Shown here one piece after another: positions 1 to 12,684 of a DNA stretch of 64,000 bases; within the stretch, counting starts at the first letter, position 1; every line of letters starts with the position of its first letter. The notes beneath the pieces are model-generated. The model ran no database searches. It had not been told where the DNA came from and saw only the letters and a list, made by a program, of their open reading frames with translations. This stretch comes from Cerrena zonata (Eukaryota; Basidiomycota; Agaricomycetes; Polyporales; Cerrenaceae). The position numbers were made by a program, and so were the translations under genes. The stretch spans positions 1-64,000 of the forward strand of contig JASBNA010000109.1 in NCBI GenBank assembly GCA_038087015.1. The letters run 5' to 3'.

Positions 1-755
1 CAGTGCGACTGACGTAATGCTGATAAGATTAGATCTACAACTTGGCACACCCTTCAGATGGGTTGACTCTGTCACCTTTTCCTTACATCTTCGGCTCAGC
101 CATTCATTAGCTACGGTGTCTCTGTATCCATCACAGCTGCCATAATGCTGAGATGAGAGGTTGTGTCGTTCACACTCATTCCGTCAGCCACAATGTCGGT
201 GATGAAGTGAGCATCGTGCCATTTGCCCTTCCCCATGCTGTACAAGCACCGAGCAAGATATCGATGTGAGTCAAATCTCAGATGTACTGGGCCCTTGCTT
301 TTCGTCTGCTTGAGCAGACCGGTGAATGGCTAGTTTGTGACCACTCGTACGGTGACCACATGTCAAGGTTCGCACCTTCGTGTCTCGATAGGTATGATTG
401 AATATGCGCTACCAGAAAATGATATGATGGTGTACTCAAATTTTAGAAATATGGGTGTAGTTGGCTTTGTACTTGGCAAGCTGGACTTGAGTACACCGAT
501 CCGTGCGAGGAACTTCCAATTTAGGTCAAATCAAAATGAACGTTGATGGCCTCGCCAAGGCACTGGTCACTTGTGTGGTTACTTGTTGGTAACTTGTCAT
601 ATTGCCTCTTGATCGCTTCTGTGTTCTACAGGCACGTCTGCTCATATCGGCCTTCATCCACACTTGAAACAAGCCATTCGTATCCAATTCCCCCTAATTC
701 TACCTGTCCGCCTCCATCTTCAATTATGAGTCTCATCTTTTTGGCATATGATTAC
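1..755. other. no gene recognised; window start to lipase promoter
   Basis: Only short unsupported reading frames are present. I see no family resemblance, RNA gene or repeat. The 3' edge meets the duplicated lipase promoter. Confidence 0.6.
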
Positions 756-837
756 AACTGATGCTGTGAAAACTCGAAGTTCCGTCGACGCGGTGGACAT
801 TCCTCATGTCCATATGCATCGACTATCTTTCCTGATC

Positions 838-844
838 TATAAAG
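838..844 (+). promoter_or_regulatory. TATA-like box of left lipase gene
   Basis: TATAAAG lies about 170 bp before the start codon, followed by a C/T-rich leader. The same box at almost the same distance is kept in the right-hand copy (9957-9963, minus strand), which supports a real promoter element. Confidence 0.55.
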
Positions 845-1012
845 CAATCGAGGATCCAAGAATAGCTCTTCAGTAAGCCCGGTGCTACTCCCCTTCTTTT
901 TCTTTCTTTCTTTCGTTCCACCACTTTCTCTTTCAGTTCTCAGCCCCGGTGGTTGCCTTTTACTTTTATTTTATATTTCTGTTCAGGTGTCACTTTCATT
1001 CATTCTTCAGCT

Positions 1013-2270
1013 ATGTTGTTTACTCTTATTCTCGCCCTTCCATTCCTTTCGTTGTCCCTCGGAGCGCCAGCACCCTTGCCACTTTTCGGTATCCACATCA
1101 ATTCCGGCCCGAGTACCAACGCGAAGACCACTGCGATTGCAGCAAAGATGGTTGACTCTCAGCTTGTTCGACCCGCTCTGTTCTCCCGCCTTGCGTATTG
1201 CAGCGCTGCCAAGACCAAATCTTTGACTTGCGGTGCCCCTTGCGATGCCGTCAAGGGTATTAGTGTAGTCACTGCCGGTGGTGACGATGGTAAAGTCCCC
1301 GGATGTGAGGTCAAGTTGCTTTTACTATCACAACACAATCTGACCTCTTGAATACAGTCTTCATCGCAACGGATCCATCTACTCAGAGCGTTATAGTCGC
1401 TCACCAAGGAACTGACTCCACGAATATAATGTCAATTGCAAATGACGTCAAATTCGTACAGAAAGGCATGGATGCGAAAGTCTTCCCTAAGGCTGATAGT
1501 GCGTAAAGATCACCTTCTCATATGTGAATGATACCCTAATCGTTTTGCAATTTTGTAGAGGACGCAAAGGTCCACGATGGTTTCCAAGACGCTCAAGTCC
1601 GAACGGCAGACACTGTTCTCAAAACCGTTCAGGATACTCTCACCAAGAGCAAATTCAAGCGTGTATTAGTCACCGGTATGTACATCTTCAATAACTTGAT
1701 GAATTGCTAATTGAAAGGATATCCTCACGCACAGGACACTCACTTGGCGCGGCAATTGCTATGCTTGACGGTGTCATGCTCAAGATGGCCTTGCCCGCTA
1801 ACGTCGAAGTTAGTGCCGTCGTATTCGGACTTCCAAGAGTTGGCAACGAAGCGTTCGCAAACATGGTCGACAAGCTTGTAAGTTGATTCTCCTTTTTCAT
1901 CAAACAGTTTAACGCCTGATTTAATTTAATTTTACTCAGCTCCCAAGTTTCACCCATGTGACGAACCAGAAGGATCCTGTTCCCCTACTCCCACCCAAAC
2001 TCCTTGATTTCCAACACCCCGCTGGCGAAGTCCACATCTCATCGGTCGACAGCAAGTCTGGCAAAGCAGCTTTGGTCGCGTGCCCTGGACAGGAGAACAA
2101 GGTGAGAGCGCTCCGATAAATATTCAAAAAGTCATTTGCTAAAGAACATGCACTCGTACTTTGATCAGAACTGCGCTGACAACAACAGCCTACTGACACC
2201 TAGCATTTCCAACCACGAAGGTCCCTACTTCAACAACATCTCTTTCGGCTCTCATGCATGTCCCGTGTAA
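1013..2270 (+). CDS. secreted class 3 (alpha/beta hydrolase) lipase, copy 1
   Basis: Predicted secreted triacylglycerol lipase of the fungal lipase 3 family, 318 residues from six exons (1013-1304, 1358-1498, 1559-1675, 1735-1877, 1940-2101, 2169-2270; joined length divisible by three). The first 18 or so residues, MLFTLILALPFLSLSLGA, are a signal peptide. The family signatures are visible in order: an oxyanion-region HQGTD in exon 2, the nucleophile elbow GHSLGAA split across exons 3 and 4, an aspartate in NQKDPVP after the second half of the fold, and a histidine in NHEGPY near the C-terminus. These supply the Ser-Asp-His triad. Cysteine pairs near residues 60-75 and at the C-terminal ACPV suggest disulfides. 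ATG 1013 was chosen because it opens the signal peptide. Substrate specificity cannot be read from sequence. Confidence 0.9.
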
Positions 2271-2888
2271 GGTTGAGTAACTGGCACACAGAGAATTTAG
2301 TAGTTTAGTGCGAAATGAAAGAAGAAGGGGTAATCGCTGTTTCTGTTTCTTGTATCTTTATCTTTTTTTGAGGACACTTAGGAACAATGATTTTTTTTCA
2401 AAGAAGAACATACACTATATTAAGGATTCCGTACGATTCTTCTACACGAACGGGACTTGGACTTGCACACCCCGTCTAAGGTAAGGTATATAAGCGAGAA
2501 TAACTTTCGCGTGTTTCTGATAGAGACAAAGGGACTGTCGTTCATATTGATGCATTAATTCCGACGTGAATGATCCTATGAAGCAGAATCAGTTGTCCAG
2601 TCCAGTAACGTCCAAAACACACACTTACTCATCGGCAGAGTTCACCCAATTGGCAGTCTCTGGGAACATCGTGGCTGAAACAAAGTGAGTATGTACATAC
2701 CAAGAGATCATGTTACCAAACCTCCGACTCACATATTCGTCGGTAACCTTCTTCAATTAACATCTTACGAATAAAATTAGCAGCAGTAGAAAATCGCCCG
2801 GTTTTAGTCCTGCGACTCGATACAACATAATGTGGCACACTATTAGACGTTTCCTATCAGTTTGGATCATGAATATAGCCGTAGATGC
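2271..2888. other. no gene recognised; between convergent lipase and transporter remnant
   Basis: Probable 3' flanking sequence of both convergent neighbours. It is A/T-rich with a T-run near 2390 and has no coding signal I can support. Confidence 0.5.
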
Positions 2889-5166
2889 CTACATATGCGT
2901 CGAACTTTCAGCAGCCAATTTAATATCACGTATGATAGGTGCAGACTCTTCTGATTCCGAGTGCAGCCGTTCTTCGATGTTGCATATGATGTCAATGATG
3001 TCGACGATCTGATAATTGAACGGTGAGTTGCCCGTTGAGACTGGAAGACAAACGAGTTGGATGGCCTACCTTTACGTCGAATTCATCCCGGAATCCTACA
3101 TAGTACGAGACACCATAGAAGCCTGTACCCCAATTCAAACCTCATTCCAATACAACATCTGGCCGAAACGTACCTTGCAGTGTCCTAACTTTTGTAACGG
3201 AGTATCGCTCTTCCGGAGGTACTCTAGCCACAGGTAGTTTTGTCGTAGAAAGAAATATCTAGAAAATATATTAGAGAAGTTCACGACGTCATCAATTCAA
3301 CAACTTACAACAACCCGAGGCAATGCAGGCCATTGACGGAAGAATCCTAAACGTCGCATTCAGAAACGACGACAAAGATTGTCGGATACTATACTCACCA
3401 ACGAACGAATGGGGTACACCCTGACCAGGCGTAAGCTTGTGGAATACCGCACAAGTCGGGATCCTGGCAAGGGCTTTTAACTTCATATCTTCCGGTCTCA
3501 GAGCACCTTTTTCCTCATCCAACGAGGCCCTCCGGTCAACGACGTAATACATCTCGTCCATCTTCTGCTCCCCGTCCTGACTTGCCATCGAGGATTTGGG
3601 AAGGGGGGTTGGACCAATACTGTACTGAAATGACGAGGCTGGTTGACCAGGATGTTGGATATCCCGTTTGATGATGATATCACGAAGGTTACGACGATTG
3701 TGATGATCGAAATCGTCCTCGAGCTCCTAGAATCGAGGTACGATGGGTGAGATCGTGTTACGAAGCCTCGAGAAACACTATATGCTTACCCTTCCCCAAG
3801 TCCAGAATGTCATAAACGCCATACTGTGCCATCTCCTAAGTAATGGTGAATAAGAGTGAAAGCATGATGGCTCACAGAATAAGTCCAATCATTAACGGCA
3901 CCCAAGCACCATGAGGAACCTTTTTCAACGCCGCTCCCCAAAATAAACCTACAGTACACTGAATGTCGAGACTTGGTTGAATACCTACTTTGCAAACATC
4001 GCCTCGGCACCTGTCAAGGCGAGAAGGATACCAGCCAACAAATCGTAGTTTTTCGTCCGTACAAAAACTGTTTGTGACCATCAGTAGAGACATTAACGGA
4101 CATGTCAAATGGAAAACGTACGTAGTACCGCACGCGAAGGGTCAAATGCCCTCAAAATGCCAGGGAATGAGACGATATTGACAATACCCGTCGCTGCAAT
4201 GAGACCGAACCAAGCAATCATAACTAGAGCCCAGAGTAAGTAGGAGGAAAATGAAATTTGTCATCGAGGTCGCAATCGTACCTGGTGAAAAGATGAAGGC
4301 TAACGTATGAGTGCCCTTGAACTGAACTAAAAATAGTGCCACTAAGAAGGCCTACAACACGATACGATGAAAAAATGTCTACACCGACGATGCTCAGAAG
4401 GCTTACAATAGAAATGGGTATGACGTCGCCTGAAACAGAAGGTTTTGCAATGGCTATACCAGCTACAGCACTTGTTACAGAAACAGCCGGCGTGAAAATC
4501 CCATCTGCGAGGGTGAGACTAGTACCAAAGAGGGCCTAGGATAATCACGAGCATTGGTTGATTTCCTAATCAGAACGAGTCCATTCCACATACCCAAATC
4601 ATAAGAGGCCAACGGAGTTTCGGAGATATTGTAGACTTCCTGGACGATTTGAGGTCACTAGTTTCGGTTGTTTCATACGTTGTAAGGGCACGATCGGAGT
4701 CTGCGTCAATATGTTTGGGAGGAAAGAGGCCTTGGTATAATGCAAATGTGCCGCCCTCGCCTACGTAGGAGGTTATGCGCCGTTCTCAGGAGTATAGAGA
4801 CATCGACGGACCTTCCGCCGTTCCAAACGGGGGACATATAAAGACCTATTCGTTGTGAATATGTAGCTGGTTGTAATAAAACTTGGGAAGACATACGTAT
4901 TTGATCAAAGGCAAGATGATGATAGCCCATATGATAGCACTGACACCTCCAATAACGTCCTCTTCTGGAGGTACCGGACCATCCGCAGGCCAGATACCAT
5001 TCAGAACGTACAAAGGCGAGGTTCCAAGATCGGCGTAGATGATCCCTGTCAAAACATGAGCAACACACCAGCGCATATAGTGAGGTACCTCACCCAAGGC
5101 TTCATAGCTCAATGCAACCAAAGCCATGCCCTCCGCGTGAACTGGGACCCTTCCATCGTGAGGCAT
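2889..5166 (-). pseudogene. HAK/KUP-type high-affinity potassium transporter, central part deleted
   Basis: Read on the minus strand, spliced exons give a clear fungal HAK potassium transporter. Near the N-terminus is IIYADLGTSPLYV, then IIILPLIKYV, then GEGGTFALYQGL. Next come the TM segment LFGTSLTLADGIFTPAVS, TGIVNIVSFPGILRAF and LTGAEAMFA (to about 3990). The cytosolic C-terminal region also matches: HGAWVPLMIG, RIPTCAVFHK, VPHSFVG, RVPPEERYSVTKVRTLQ and YYVGFRDEFDVK, with a stop at 2889. Between MFA and HGAWVPL about 200 residues usual for the family are missing, which is roughly half of the transmembrane core. At that junction (about 3950-3985) the frame is also broken: an in-frame TAG follows MFAK, and a 40 bp GT-AG removal gives the wrong phase. 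The flanking exons remain open with good splice sites, so the lesion looks recent. A transcript may exist, but ion transport is very unlikely. Confidence 0.85.
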
Positions 5167-5699
5167 ATCGGGTGCTATCTCGGGTGCAAGCGAGTCAAGA
5201 GGGTTTCTCGTTGTTCACAGTCGTCCGTTAATTTTAAGGGAAGCTGCTCTAGCTGTGCGTAGAGGTCGGCCGGTACTCCCGCATTAAGATCTCCATCTAT
5301 TGTTCACTAGATTTTTGCCCTGGAAGACAAGCTTGAATCATGAATAGCAGAAACCCCGCAAACCTTGTTCAGGTATGTTTTGCATTGAGGGATTTTGGCC
5401 ACAGGTGGACGCTTTGAATCGTACTTCAGTGACGTAGAGGTAATCTGAGGAGCCGAGTGATTATAGCCAATGACTTCGAGGAGAAATGTCTGATAGATTG
5501 ACGGTGAATGCTTGAACACGCCGGTTTGTTGTCGAAGGCATGAACGTAGCTTATCCAACCCTGTACTCAGGCTACGGGCCAGAGGAACCAGGACGCTTTT
5601 GTGGTTAGGGTTATAACCTCCGGCCTCTGCGATAACGGAACAAGATAGCATCTGTTCACAGTGTACTTTATTATAGAACTCAGCTTTAAGAGACCCTCC
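5167..5699. other. intergenic between divergent transporter remnant and cytidine deaminase
   Basis: Presumed shared 5' region of two divergent genes. A 114-codon minus-strand frame at 5307-5651 shows no family motif, and I do not call it. Confidence 0.5.
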
Positions 5700-6414
<715 letters not shown>

Positions 6415-6485
6415 TCGACGAGTCTCCGACAAGACAATTGTAACTTTATTACCACAAATTAAGAATGTACTGTCCATGCTACAGG

Positions 6486-7398
6486 TTATGTATGATCTTC
6501 GGAATCATTTCCGTCAGTCGAGAGTCTTCCCTGATCCTGGTTCTCTTGATTCTCCTTTACACGACGTCTAATCTCCTGCCGACGTTCAGACCCATACTCC
6601 CGTGCTTCACTCCTCGCTTGTGCCAGATTCGCAGAAGCAGCAGTATGTACCTGTTCATAATACTGTGTCGACGACCATATCCCCGGCCCGATCCCAATAA
6701 ACAAACACTATAGATACCATCCCATAAGTTGCAACGATACAACGACGGTACAAAATGAAACATCACTTACAACTACACCTGTAAAGAAAATCATCCTATC
6801 TTTCCATCTATCATCAGCACTAGCTTCCCACTCCCTCTTCCTCCCAAACCCATCTGCGAACTCAGCTTCCCGTCTCCTCGCTCGCGCTCGTCTATGTGCC
6901 TCTTGAGCTCTCCGTATCCGGTCCAACTCGGAGAACGCAGGGTCGTAAGAGCCTGACGGAGTGAAACCTCTTCCCATAAGATAGTCATATGCAGAACGGA
7001 TAGATTGGAATTGAGCATGTCGTATGGCGGAATCTAGGTGTCGGCAATGCGGAGAGTCAGGGTGGTGTATTCGGACAAGGTCGTAGTCTTCCTTATATTG
7101 CAAGGTACTTGTTAGTGCACTGAATCTCGTGCAGAAGTCCAGTTCCAGACGTACATCGAGACTTTACATCTTGTTTGGTCGCAGTCGTCGGTAGGTGAAA
7201 GATCTGGTGTGGGGTAGGTCTCGCATGGGTAGGGAACGGATATTGATTGGAATGTGGACTGGAGGTGGATGCTTGTCTACATGAGAGTCTCTGTGGTAAT
7301 GTAGCACATAGTTGACGCAGATGTCTTAGTTCGAAGACCAGAGACATTTGCGTTTGTTGCAGAGGAGTATATGGCTTCATTATCGTCGTCGGCTTCAT
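6486..7398 (-). CDS. J-domain protein, probably mitochondrial
   Basis: Three exons on the minus strand. The N-terminus is rich in Arg, Ser, Leu and Gln and lacks acidic residues (for example LRHLRQLCATLPQRLSCRQA), as in a mitochondrial targeting peptide. A J-domain follows: helix I region IFHLPTTATKQDVKSRY, then the catalytic HPD motif in RIHHPDS, then a helix with FQSIRSAYDYLMGR. After it comes an Arg/Ala-rich helix and a hydrophobic stretch around MIFFTGVVV-CLFIGIGPGIW, probably one membrane span across the exon 2/3 join. A charged Glu/Arg-rich tail ends at 6486. Small fungal J-proteins of this layout act as co-chaperones of Hsp70. Start at 7398 or the internal ATG near 7344 are both possible; the second gives a tidier targeting peptide. 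Confidence 0.75.
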
Positions 7399-8548
7399 GT
7401 TTCGGCAGTTTCCGCTCCGGGATTCCGAGATTACTACCTACTGTAAGCTACTAGATGTTTGTATTGAAACGATATTGTAGAATTACTTCAATTGACAGTA
7501 AGGGACATTAACTTGAAGATTATATATACAAACGATCATCTATCTTGTCAGATAGTGGGACGTGTCCCACTCCTATCACACGTCTATTACAGACGTCTTC
7601 CTATTCACGAACGAGGGGGCGAAAAGCTCTGGGATCATGCCAACAGTCACTACCGAAAGAAAAGAAAATCGCAAGCCTGACACACAAGGCCAGAAGATAG
7701 AAACCGTCCGAAGAGCAAAACACGGACTGGGTTGTTGACTTCTGACTACAGTAGTAGCAATCATAGGATATAACATACGTGAGAGGTAGCGTGAATGATA
7801 CATGGCGTCTCATGATCATATACTACACTGCCAGTGGTTTCCTTGATGAATTTGACGTGGCGGACAGTCCACAGCCAGCCGAACACCTAGATCAACAACC
7901 CGCGTAACATGAAAGACCGGTTACAGTCCACGTCGGGAGGTTGCATCTATCATTACAAGTTGGCCGTTGAGAGCCCGACTCACATGTAGTATTCTTGATC
8001 CGTTTTGACCCAATCTGATCAACATCATCCAATAGTGCGCCACATAACGAGTCGAACAGGGCGACCGTCTACTTTCGCCGACCTAGCTCGCCAGCTGTGA
8101 TCGAAGAGGGCTGTGGGGGATATTGAAATCCGGGGTGATCCTGTAGGTTTATCCTTGGCATTCACATACCGATTTGAATGTTAATCATAAATTTCCCACA
8201 GAAAGCGATTGGGTGATGTATGTGTACCAACAAATGCACATCTTGACATTGCTGAACATAATTCATCTCTGATCTGCATAGAGCGTCAGAATAAATGCAT
8301 CAGTACGTAGTTAGTAAGCCATTCAACAGAGCGTCGACCTGAGACAATGCTCTCACCTGCAGTTCTTACCTTAAACAAAAATGTTTGAAGCTTCTCTGTG
8401 TAAAGAGACAGCAATCAGTAGTGGTGATATTCCAAAAGAAAAAAACAATTGCCCCCAGTGATCCCAAATACATAATTAAAAAAAGAAATAATACCCCCGC
8501 CCCGTCTTTCACTTCGTACTAAACCATCAACACCCAGTTAGTCCACCC
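7399..8548. other. no gene recognised
   Basis: Intergenic between the J-protein start and the right-hand lipase stop. Only short frames are present on both strands. An A-rich patch near 8435-8490 may belong to lipase 3' sequence. Confidence 0.5.
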
Positions 8549-9789
8549 TTACACTGGGCACGCGCTCGCGCCAAATGAGATGTCGCTAAAGTAAGGGCCT
8601 GAGTGATTAGGAATACTCGCTGACAAGAGGCTATTGTCGTCAGAACAGCTCTGAAACGCATGCCACGATCAGTAACTTTTCTTGAGTGATAGACATGATT
8701 ACGCAAATTCTCACCTTGTTCTCCTGTCCAGGGCACGCGACCAAGGTAGCTTTTCCGGATTTGCTGTCAACCGACGTAATGTGAACTTCACCTGAGGGAT
8801 GTTGGAAAGAGAGAAGCTGAGGGGGGACGAGAGGGACAGGGTCCTCCTGGTTTGTCACATGGGTGAAGCTTGGGAGCTACGAAACTTCATCAAGATCAAG
8901 TGATTAATGCAATGATAAAACAACGTACAAGCTTGTCAACCATGTTGGCGAACTCTTCGTTGCCTACCCTGGGAAGTCCAAATACAACAGCGCTTACTTC
9001 GACGTCAGAAGGCAAGGCCATCTTGAGCATGACGCCGTCGAGTGTAGCAATCGCCGCTCCAAGGGAGTGTCCTGTGCATAGGATCTCAGTCTCTTGACTT
9101 TCGCTGTAGTATTGAAGTTTACATACCAGTAACCAGTACGCGTTTGAATCCACTCTTAGTGAGGGTGTCTTTCACGGTGCTAAGAACAGTGTCTGCTGTC
9201 CGAACTTGAGCATCTTGGAAGCCATCGTGAACCTTCACGCCCGCTAGAAGAGAGTAGAACCGTCAATATTGACCATGTCTGATGAATGTCTCTATACATA
9301 CCATCAGGTTTGGGGAAGACTTTTGAATCCATGTCCTTCTGTACGAATTTGACATCGTTTGCAATAGATAGGATCTTCGTAGGATCAGTCCCTTGATGAG
9401 CGACTACAACGCTCTGCGTAGATGGATCTGTGGCAATGAAGACTGTGTTCGAAGGGTGTTACATTTTATCATGGTTGAAGTAAGACCTTGCTCTTACATC
9501 TAGGGATTTCTTCACCATCACCACCGGCAGCAACCACACTGATACCCTTGACGGCGTCGCAAGGCGCACCGCACGTCAGAGCCGTCGTCTTCTCGGTGCT
9601 ACAATAAGCAAGACGCGAGAATAAGGCAGGCCGCAGAAGCTGAGAGTCAACCGTCTGCTGCGAAATCGCTGTGGTCTTTAGGTCTGAACTGGATCCAGAA
9701 CCAATGTGAATACCAAAGAGAGGTATGGGTGCTGGCGCTCCAAGGGCCAATGAAAGGAATGGAAGTGCAAGAACGAGAGTGAACAACAT
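8549..9789 (-). CDS. secreted class 3 lipase, copy 2
   Basis: Paralogue of the gene at 1013, with the same six-exon pattern on the opposite strand. The signal peptide MLFTLVLALPFLSLALGA is kept. The oxyanion HQGTD, the nucleophile GHSLGAAIATLDG, the aspartate in NQEDPVPLV and the histidine in NHSGPYF are all present, so the triad is complete. The main differences from copy 1 are in the linker after the signal peptide (GSGSSSDLKTTAIS), in the residues before the first intron (EEIPR instead of DGKVPG) and near the C-terminus (FGASACPV instead of FGSHACPV). The copy looks functional; divergence is mostly conservative. Likely an extracellular lipid hydrolase. Confidence 0.9.
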
Positions 9790-9956
9790 GGCTTAAGCAG
9801 AAAATAAAATAACGTCTGAACAGAATGAACAACAAAAACAAAAAAAAAACCACCAGGGTTTATAACTGGAAGGAGAAAGTGGTAGAACGAAAGAAAGAAG
9901 TTCGGAGGGGGAGTAGCACCGGGCTCGCTGAAGAGCTATCTTTGGTTGCTTGATTG

Positions 9957-9963
9957 CTTTATA
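9957..9963 (-). promoter_or_regulatory. TATA-like box of right lipase gene
   Basis: TATAAAG on the minus strand about 170 bp before the ATG, in the same context as in the left copy. Confidence 0.55.
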
Positions 9964-10036
9964 GATTTGAAAAGATAGTCGAGACATGTGGACATTAGGA
10001 ACATCGACTAACAAGGCTTTTTCACAGCATCAGTGT

Positions 10037-11555
10037 CATCATTTGCAAAAGAAGGATGGGAACTTGAATTGAAGATGGAGACGAACGGTGATTTGAGGCA
10101 ATGAACGGCGTGTTTCAGGCTGTTTCAGGTTCAGATATGGACTGGATGTACCTGTAAGCTAGAGGCAATACAGCAGGCCACCCGAAAAATGCCTTGGCAA
10201 GGTCATCGAATAATAGCAACATTGATTTCGATTTGACCAAAATTAGAAATTCCTCACACGAATGTAGTCGTGTGAGCGTGCCAGCGAGGGGTATTCCCAA
10301 CGCTCGTGAATACCAGTACTGTTCCTCTCATTTTCTGAAAGTACATCTTCAATCAAAAATCAAAACCATCGAGACACGAAGATACGAACCTGAACATAGA
10401 GTCACCACCCTGACGGTCACAATCCGAGCTGTTGCGAGATCTCAGTTCCTATCGAACATGGCGGCTGGTTAAGGAGACATTCTTCTCGTGTCAACGGTGT
10501 TTCGCAAAAACTCTGCATGGTTACATCGACATAGTGAAACGACACAAAGCGTAAAGTGATGGGAGGGGAAGTCCGCCATAGTATGAGTCGTAGCCATTTG
10601 AACTGCTAAAGATCTTATCTTATCAGGATTTCCAGTTCCTGACCCCGTCGAACTCAAGTTAGTAGTAGTTAGACATCCAACAATAGTGACTTACGCCCAT
10701 TGTCAGAGTAACCCCTTTCAGGCCGGGGCACAGTACTAGGCCATTAGACGTGAGCAGGAATATTACTCAATCCTACTACGGAGTTGCATTATCACGAGGA
10801 CGTGCTGTGGGACTAAGTATGATGACTGCTTGGTTCGCTTCGAACACAATGGTGAGATAGACATGAGATGGTTAGAGATCGCGCAAACTTCACTCTTGCG
10901 ATGTACCTCCAATAGGCACATAAAGCGAACTGATTGAGCAGATCCACCATTAAGAGAAAGACCGAGCATGAGACTCTATTAGTAGGTGAAATTATTTGCA
11001 CACTGTGTGACTGGTCACTGTCGAGGACATACCAGTTCAGACCGCTGCAAGAGCGATTGATAAGTCTCAAGCTTCATGATACCAAACCCATGGCCAATAA
11101 GTAAAACTGATCAATCGAATGAATGATGAACTCAGGCTGCTCGTAAAGTTATGGGTACGGCTATCACCGAACTTACCTAGACAGGCCTAGACAGGCAAGC
11201 CGTGTGGAAGCAGGCGGATGCAGCACTTGGTCAACAATAATGAATGAAAAATGTACAAGAAGGTCCGGAACGCTACAAAATACAGAACCTGCTGAGGCGT
11301 GTATCGCTGCGGTAGTCTAATCAATGCTAGTATATCGAGTCATATGTGATAGGAATAGGGACGAGAAAAGGATTATTGTGCCACGGTCAAATGGCTCCAT
11401 CGAGTCGTAGTGTAAGGAGAAGATGTGGACAGGAGAGAGATCAAGATGATGATGTAGGTATGTGATACAATGAGAGGTATGCCAGGATGATTATAACGAT
11501 ACAATGCGGAAATGGTAGCCCGTGGAGGAATCCAAGAAAGGGTGTCGCTGCGAGC
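10037..11555. other. no gene recognised
   Basis: About 1.5 kb with only short frames. A small direct repeat of CCTAGACAGG occurs near 11177-11196. I see no family motif or RNA gene. Confidence 0.5.
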
Positions 11556-12416
11556 TTAATCCTGACGTCGACGCTTACGAGACTGAGTCGGTTTGGCAGA
11601 CTCTTTAGTCGTCTCGGGTTCAGGAGTCGATGCAACAGTAGTAGGAGGGGTCATACCTATACTGGATTGACGAGAGTTGAGCCTACTAGAGGCAGAGGAA
11701 GAGAGAGATGAGTCTGATGAGAAGTCTGAGACCTCATCGTCTCGCAATGACGGGAGGAAGGACGGGACGCTCGGTGGCGAGTCTAAAGTAGTTGTGAATA
11801 CTGGCACAGGCGTGTTATCCCAATATTGACCATTAGACAAAGCCTCTTGAAGGACGCGGTCAGCTTGGTCAAGCTTGCGCCGAGCTTGGATGACATAGGG
11901 CAAATCGGCTGCGAGGACTTCAGCGACAGTGGGGAGTCTAGAGGGTGTGGAAGTGGCGTTCGATTTACTTCGGGTGGAAGGCCCGTTTAGAGATTGTTTA
12001 ACAGGCTTGTAACCCATCTCGTAGACGGCTCGAATCGTAGCCGCTCTCAACTCTTCGTGCGCCTGGTGATAGTCATATTCCAAGTGTCGAGGTCCTAAAG
12101 GATGATGCACTTTCCTCCGCTCCGAACGTCTAATTGACGAAGAAGATGACGATGAAGGGGTCATCTTGTCAGCTCTCAGACGTTTTCGGGGAGAACCATG
12201 CTCAGAGACTTCGTGCGAGAATGACATTGGAATTGTACTTGGGCCAGTGAAAGAGGTGTTGGCCGAAGTGGCTGTATGGGCAATATGCACCCGTGGTATA
12301 TTAGATGATTGGGGTATCTTGGAGTGCTTTTCCTTAGTAGAAAGGACAAGGCTAGCGGAAGCACGAATGCGAAGAGGGGCTTCGTTGTGGTTTGAAGTTA
12401 AAACGGTCGCAGACAT
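11556..12416 (-). CDS. Ser-rich hypothetical protein with basic C-terminus
   Basis: A single open frame of 286 codons with an ATG start. The family is not recognised. The N-terminal 90 residues are Ser/Thr-rich and probably disordered. A central segment (about residues 90-150) has helix-prone, conserved-looking sequence: HHPLGPRHLEYDYHQAHEEL and AATIRAVYEMGYKPV. A second helical part follows (PTVAEVLAADLPYVIQARRK). The rest is a serine run (VSDFSSDSSLSSSASS) and a terminal SRKRRRQD that resembles a nuclear localisation signal. A nuclear role is only an inference. Length and uniform codon use support a real gene. Confidence 0.65.
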   Translation of the reverse strand: MSATVLTSNHNEAPLRIRASASLVLSTKEKHSKIPQSSNIPRVHIAHTATSANTSFTGPSTIPMSFSHEVSEHGSPRKRLRADKMTPSSSSSSSIRRSERRKVHHPLGPRHLEYDYHQAHEELRAATIRAVYEMGYKPVKQSLNGPSTRSKSNATSTPSRLPTVAEVLAADLPYVIQARRKLDQADRVLQEALSNGQYWDNTPVPVFTTTLDSPPSVPSFLPSLRDDEVSDFSSDSSLSSSASSRLNSRQSSIGMTPPTTVASTPEPETTKESAKPTQSRKRRRQD

Positions 12417-12641
12417 GATGATTGGATAATAGTAAAGAGTCTATTATTGACCCGCCGGTCAAAATTACACTCGAGTATAGTGATATTATTGTTGGACTCA
12501 CATTTGAAAGCTCCTTTGAATCTTTAGCATGTAGTATTAGTGAAGGAGGGGTGCAAGGATGTCATTAACTCGTCTGCGGCTCGTCTCTTTAAGGACAATT
12601 ATGTGCGCTTAACTGGTTATGTAATCTAGTCCCAAGACAAT

Positions 12642-12649
12642 GCGCTGAG
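12642..12649. repeat. 8 bp target-site duplication, left
   Basis: GCGCTGAG, repeated exactly at 13259-13266 on the other side of the element. Confidence 0.85.
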
Positions 12650-12684
12650 AGGACCCCCGTCTATTCCCTAAGAGGTTATATCCC
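12650..12684 (+). repeat. terminal inverted repeat, left (35 bp)
   Basis: Begins AGGACCCCCGTC and is an exact reverse complement of 13224-13258 over 35 bases. Confidence 0.92.

Larger units (their letters stand above)
756..2270 (+). repeat. lipase duplication unit, left copy
   Basis: This unit matches the minus strand of 8549-10036. The similarity covers both the coding exons and about 250 bp of upstream sequence. It begins near the shared word ACTGATGCTGTGAA, includes the TATA-like box and the pyrimidine-rich leader, and runs to the stop codon. The two copies point towards each other, so they form a long inverted repeat around a spacer of about 6.3 kb. Confidence 0.8.
8549..10036 (-). repeat. 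lipase duplication unit, right copy (inverted)
   Basis: Partner of 756-2270. Promoter words, start region, all exons and the stop codon region match the left copy in reverse orientation. The introns are more diverged than the exons. Confidence 0.8.

Noticed and set aside
5307..5651. 114-codon minus-strand frame upstream of cytidine deaminase
   Set aside because: Composition is not gene-like and no domain is seen; it lies in a divergent promoter region.
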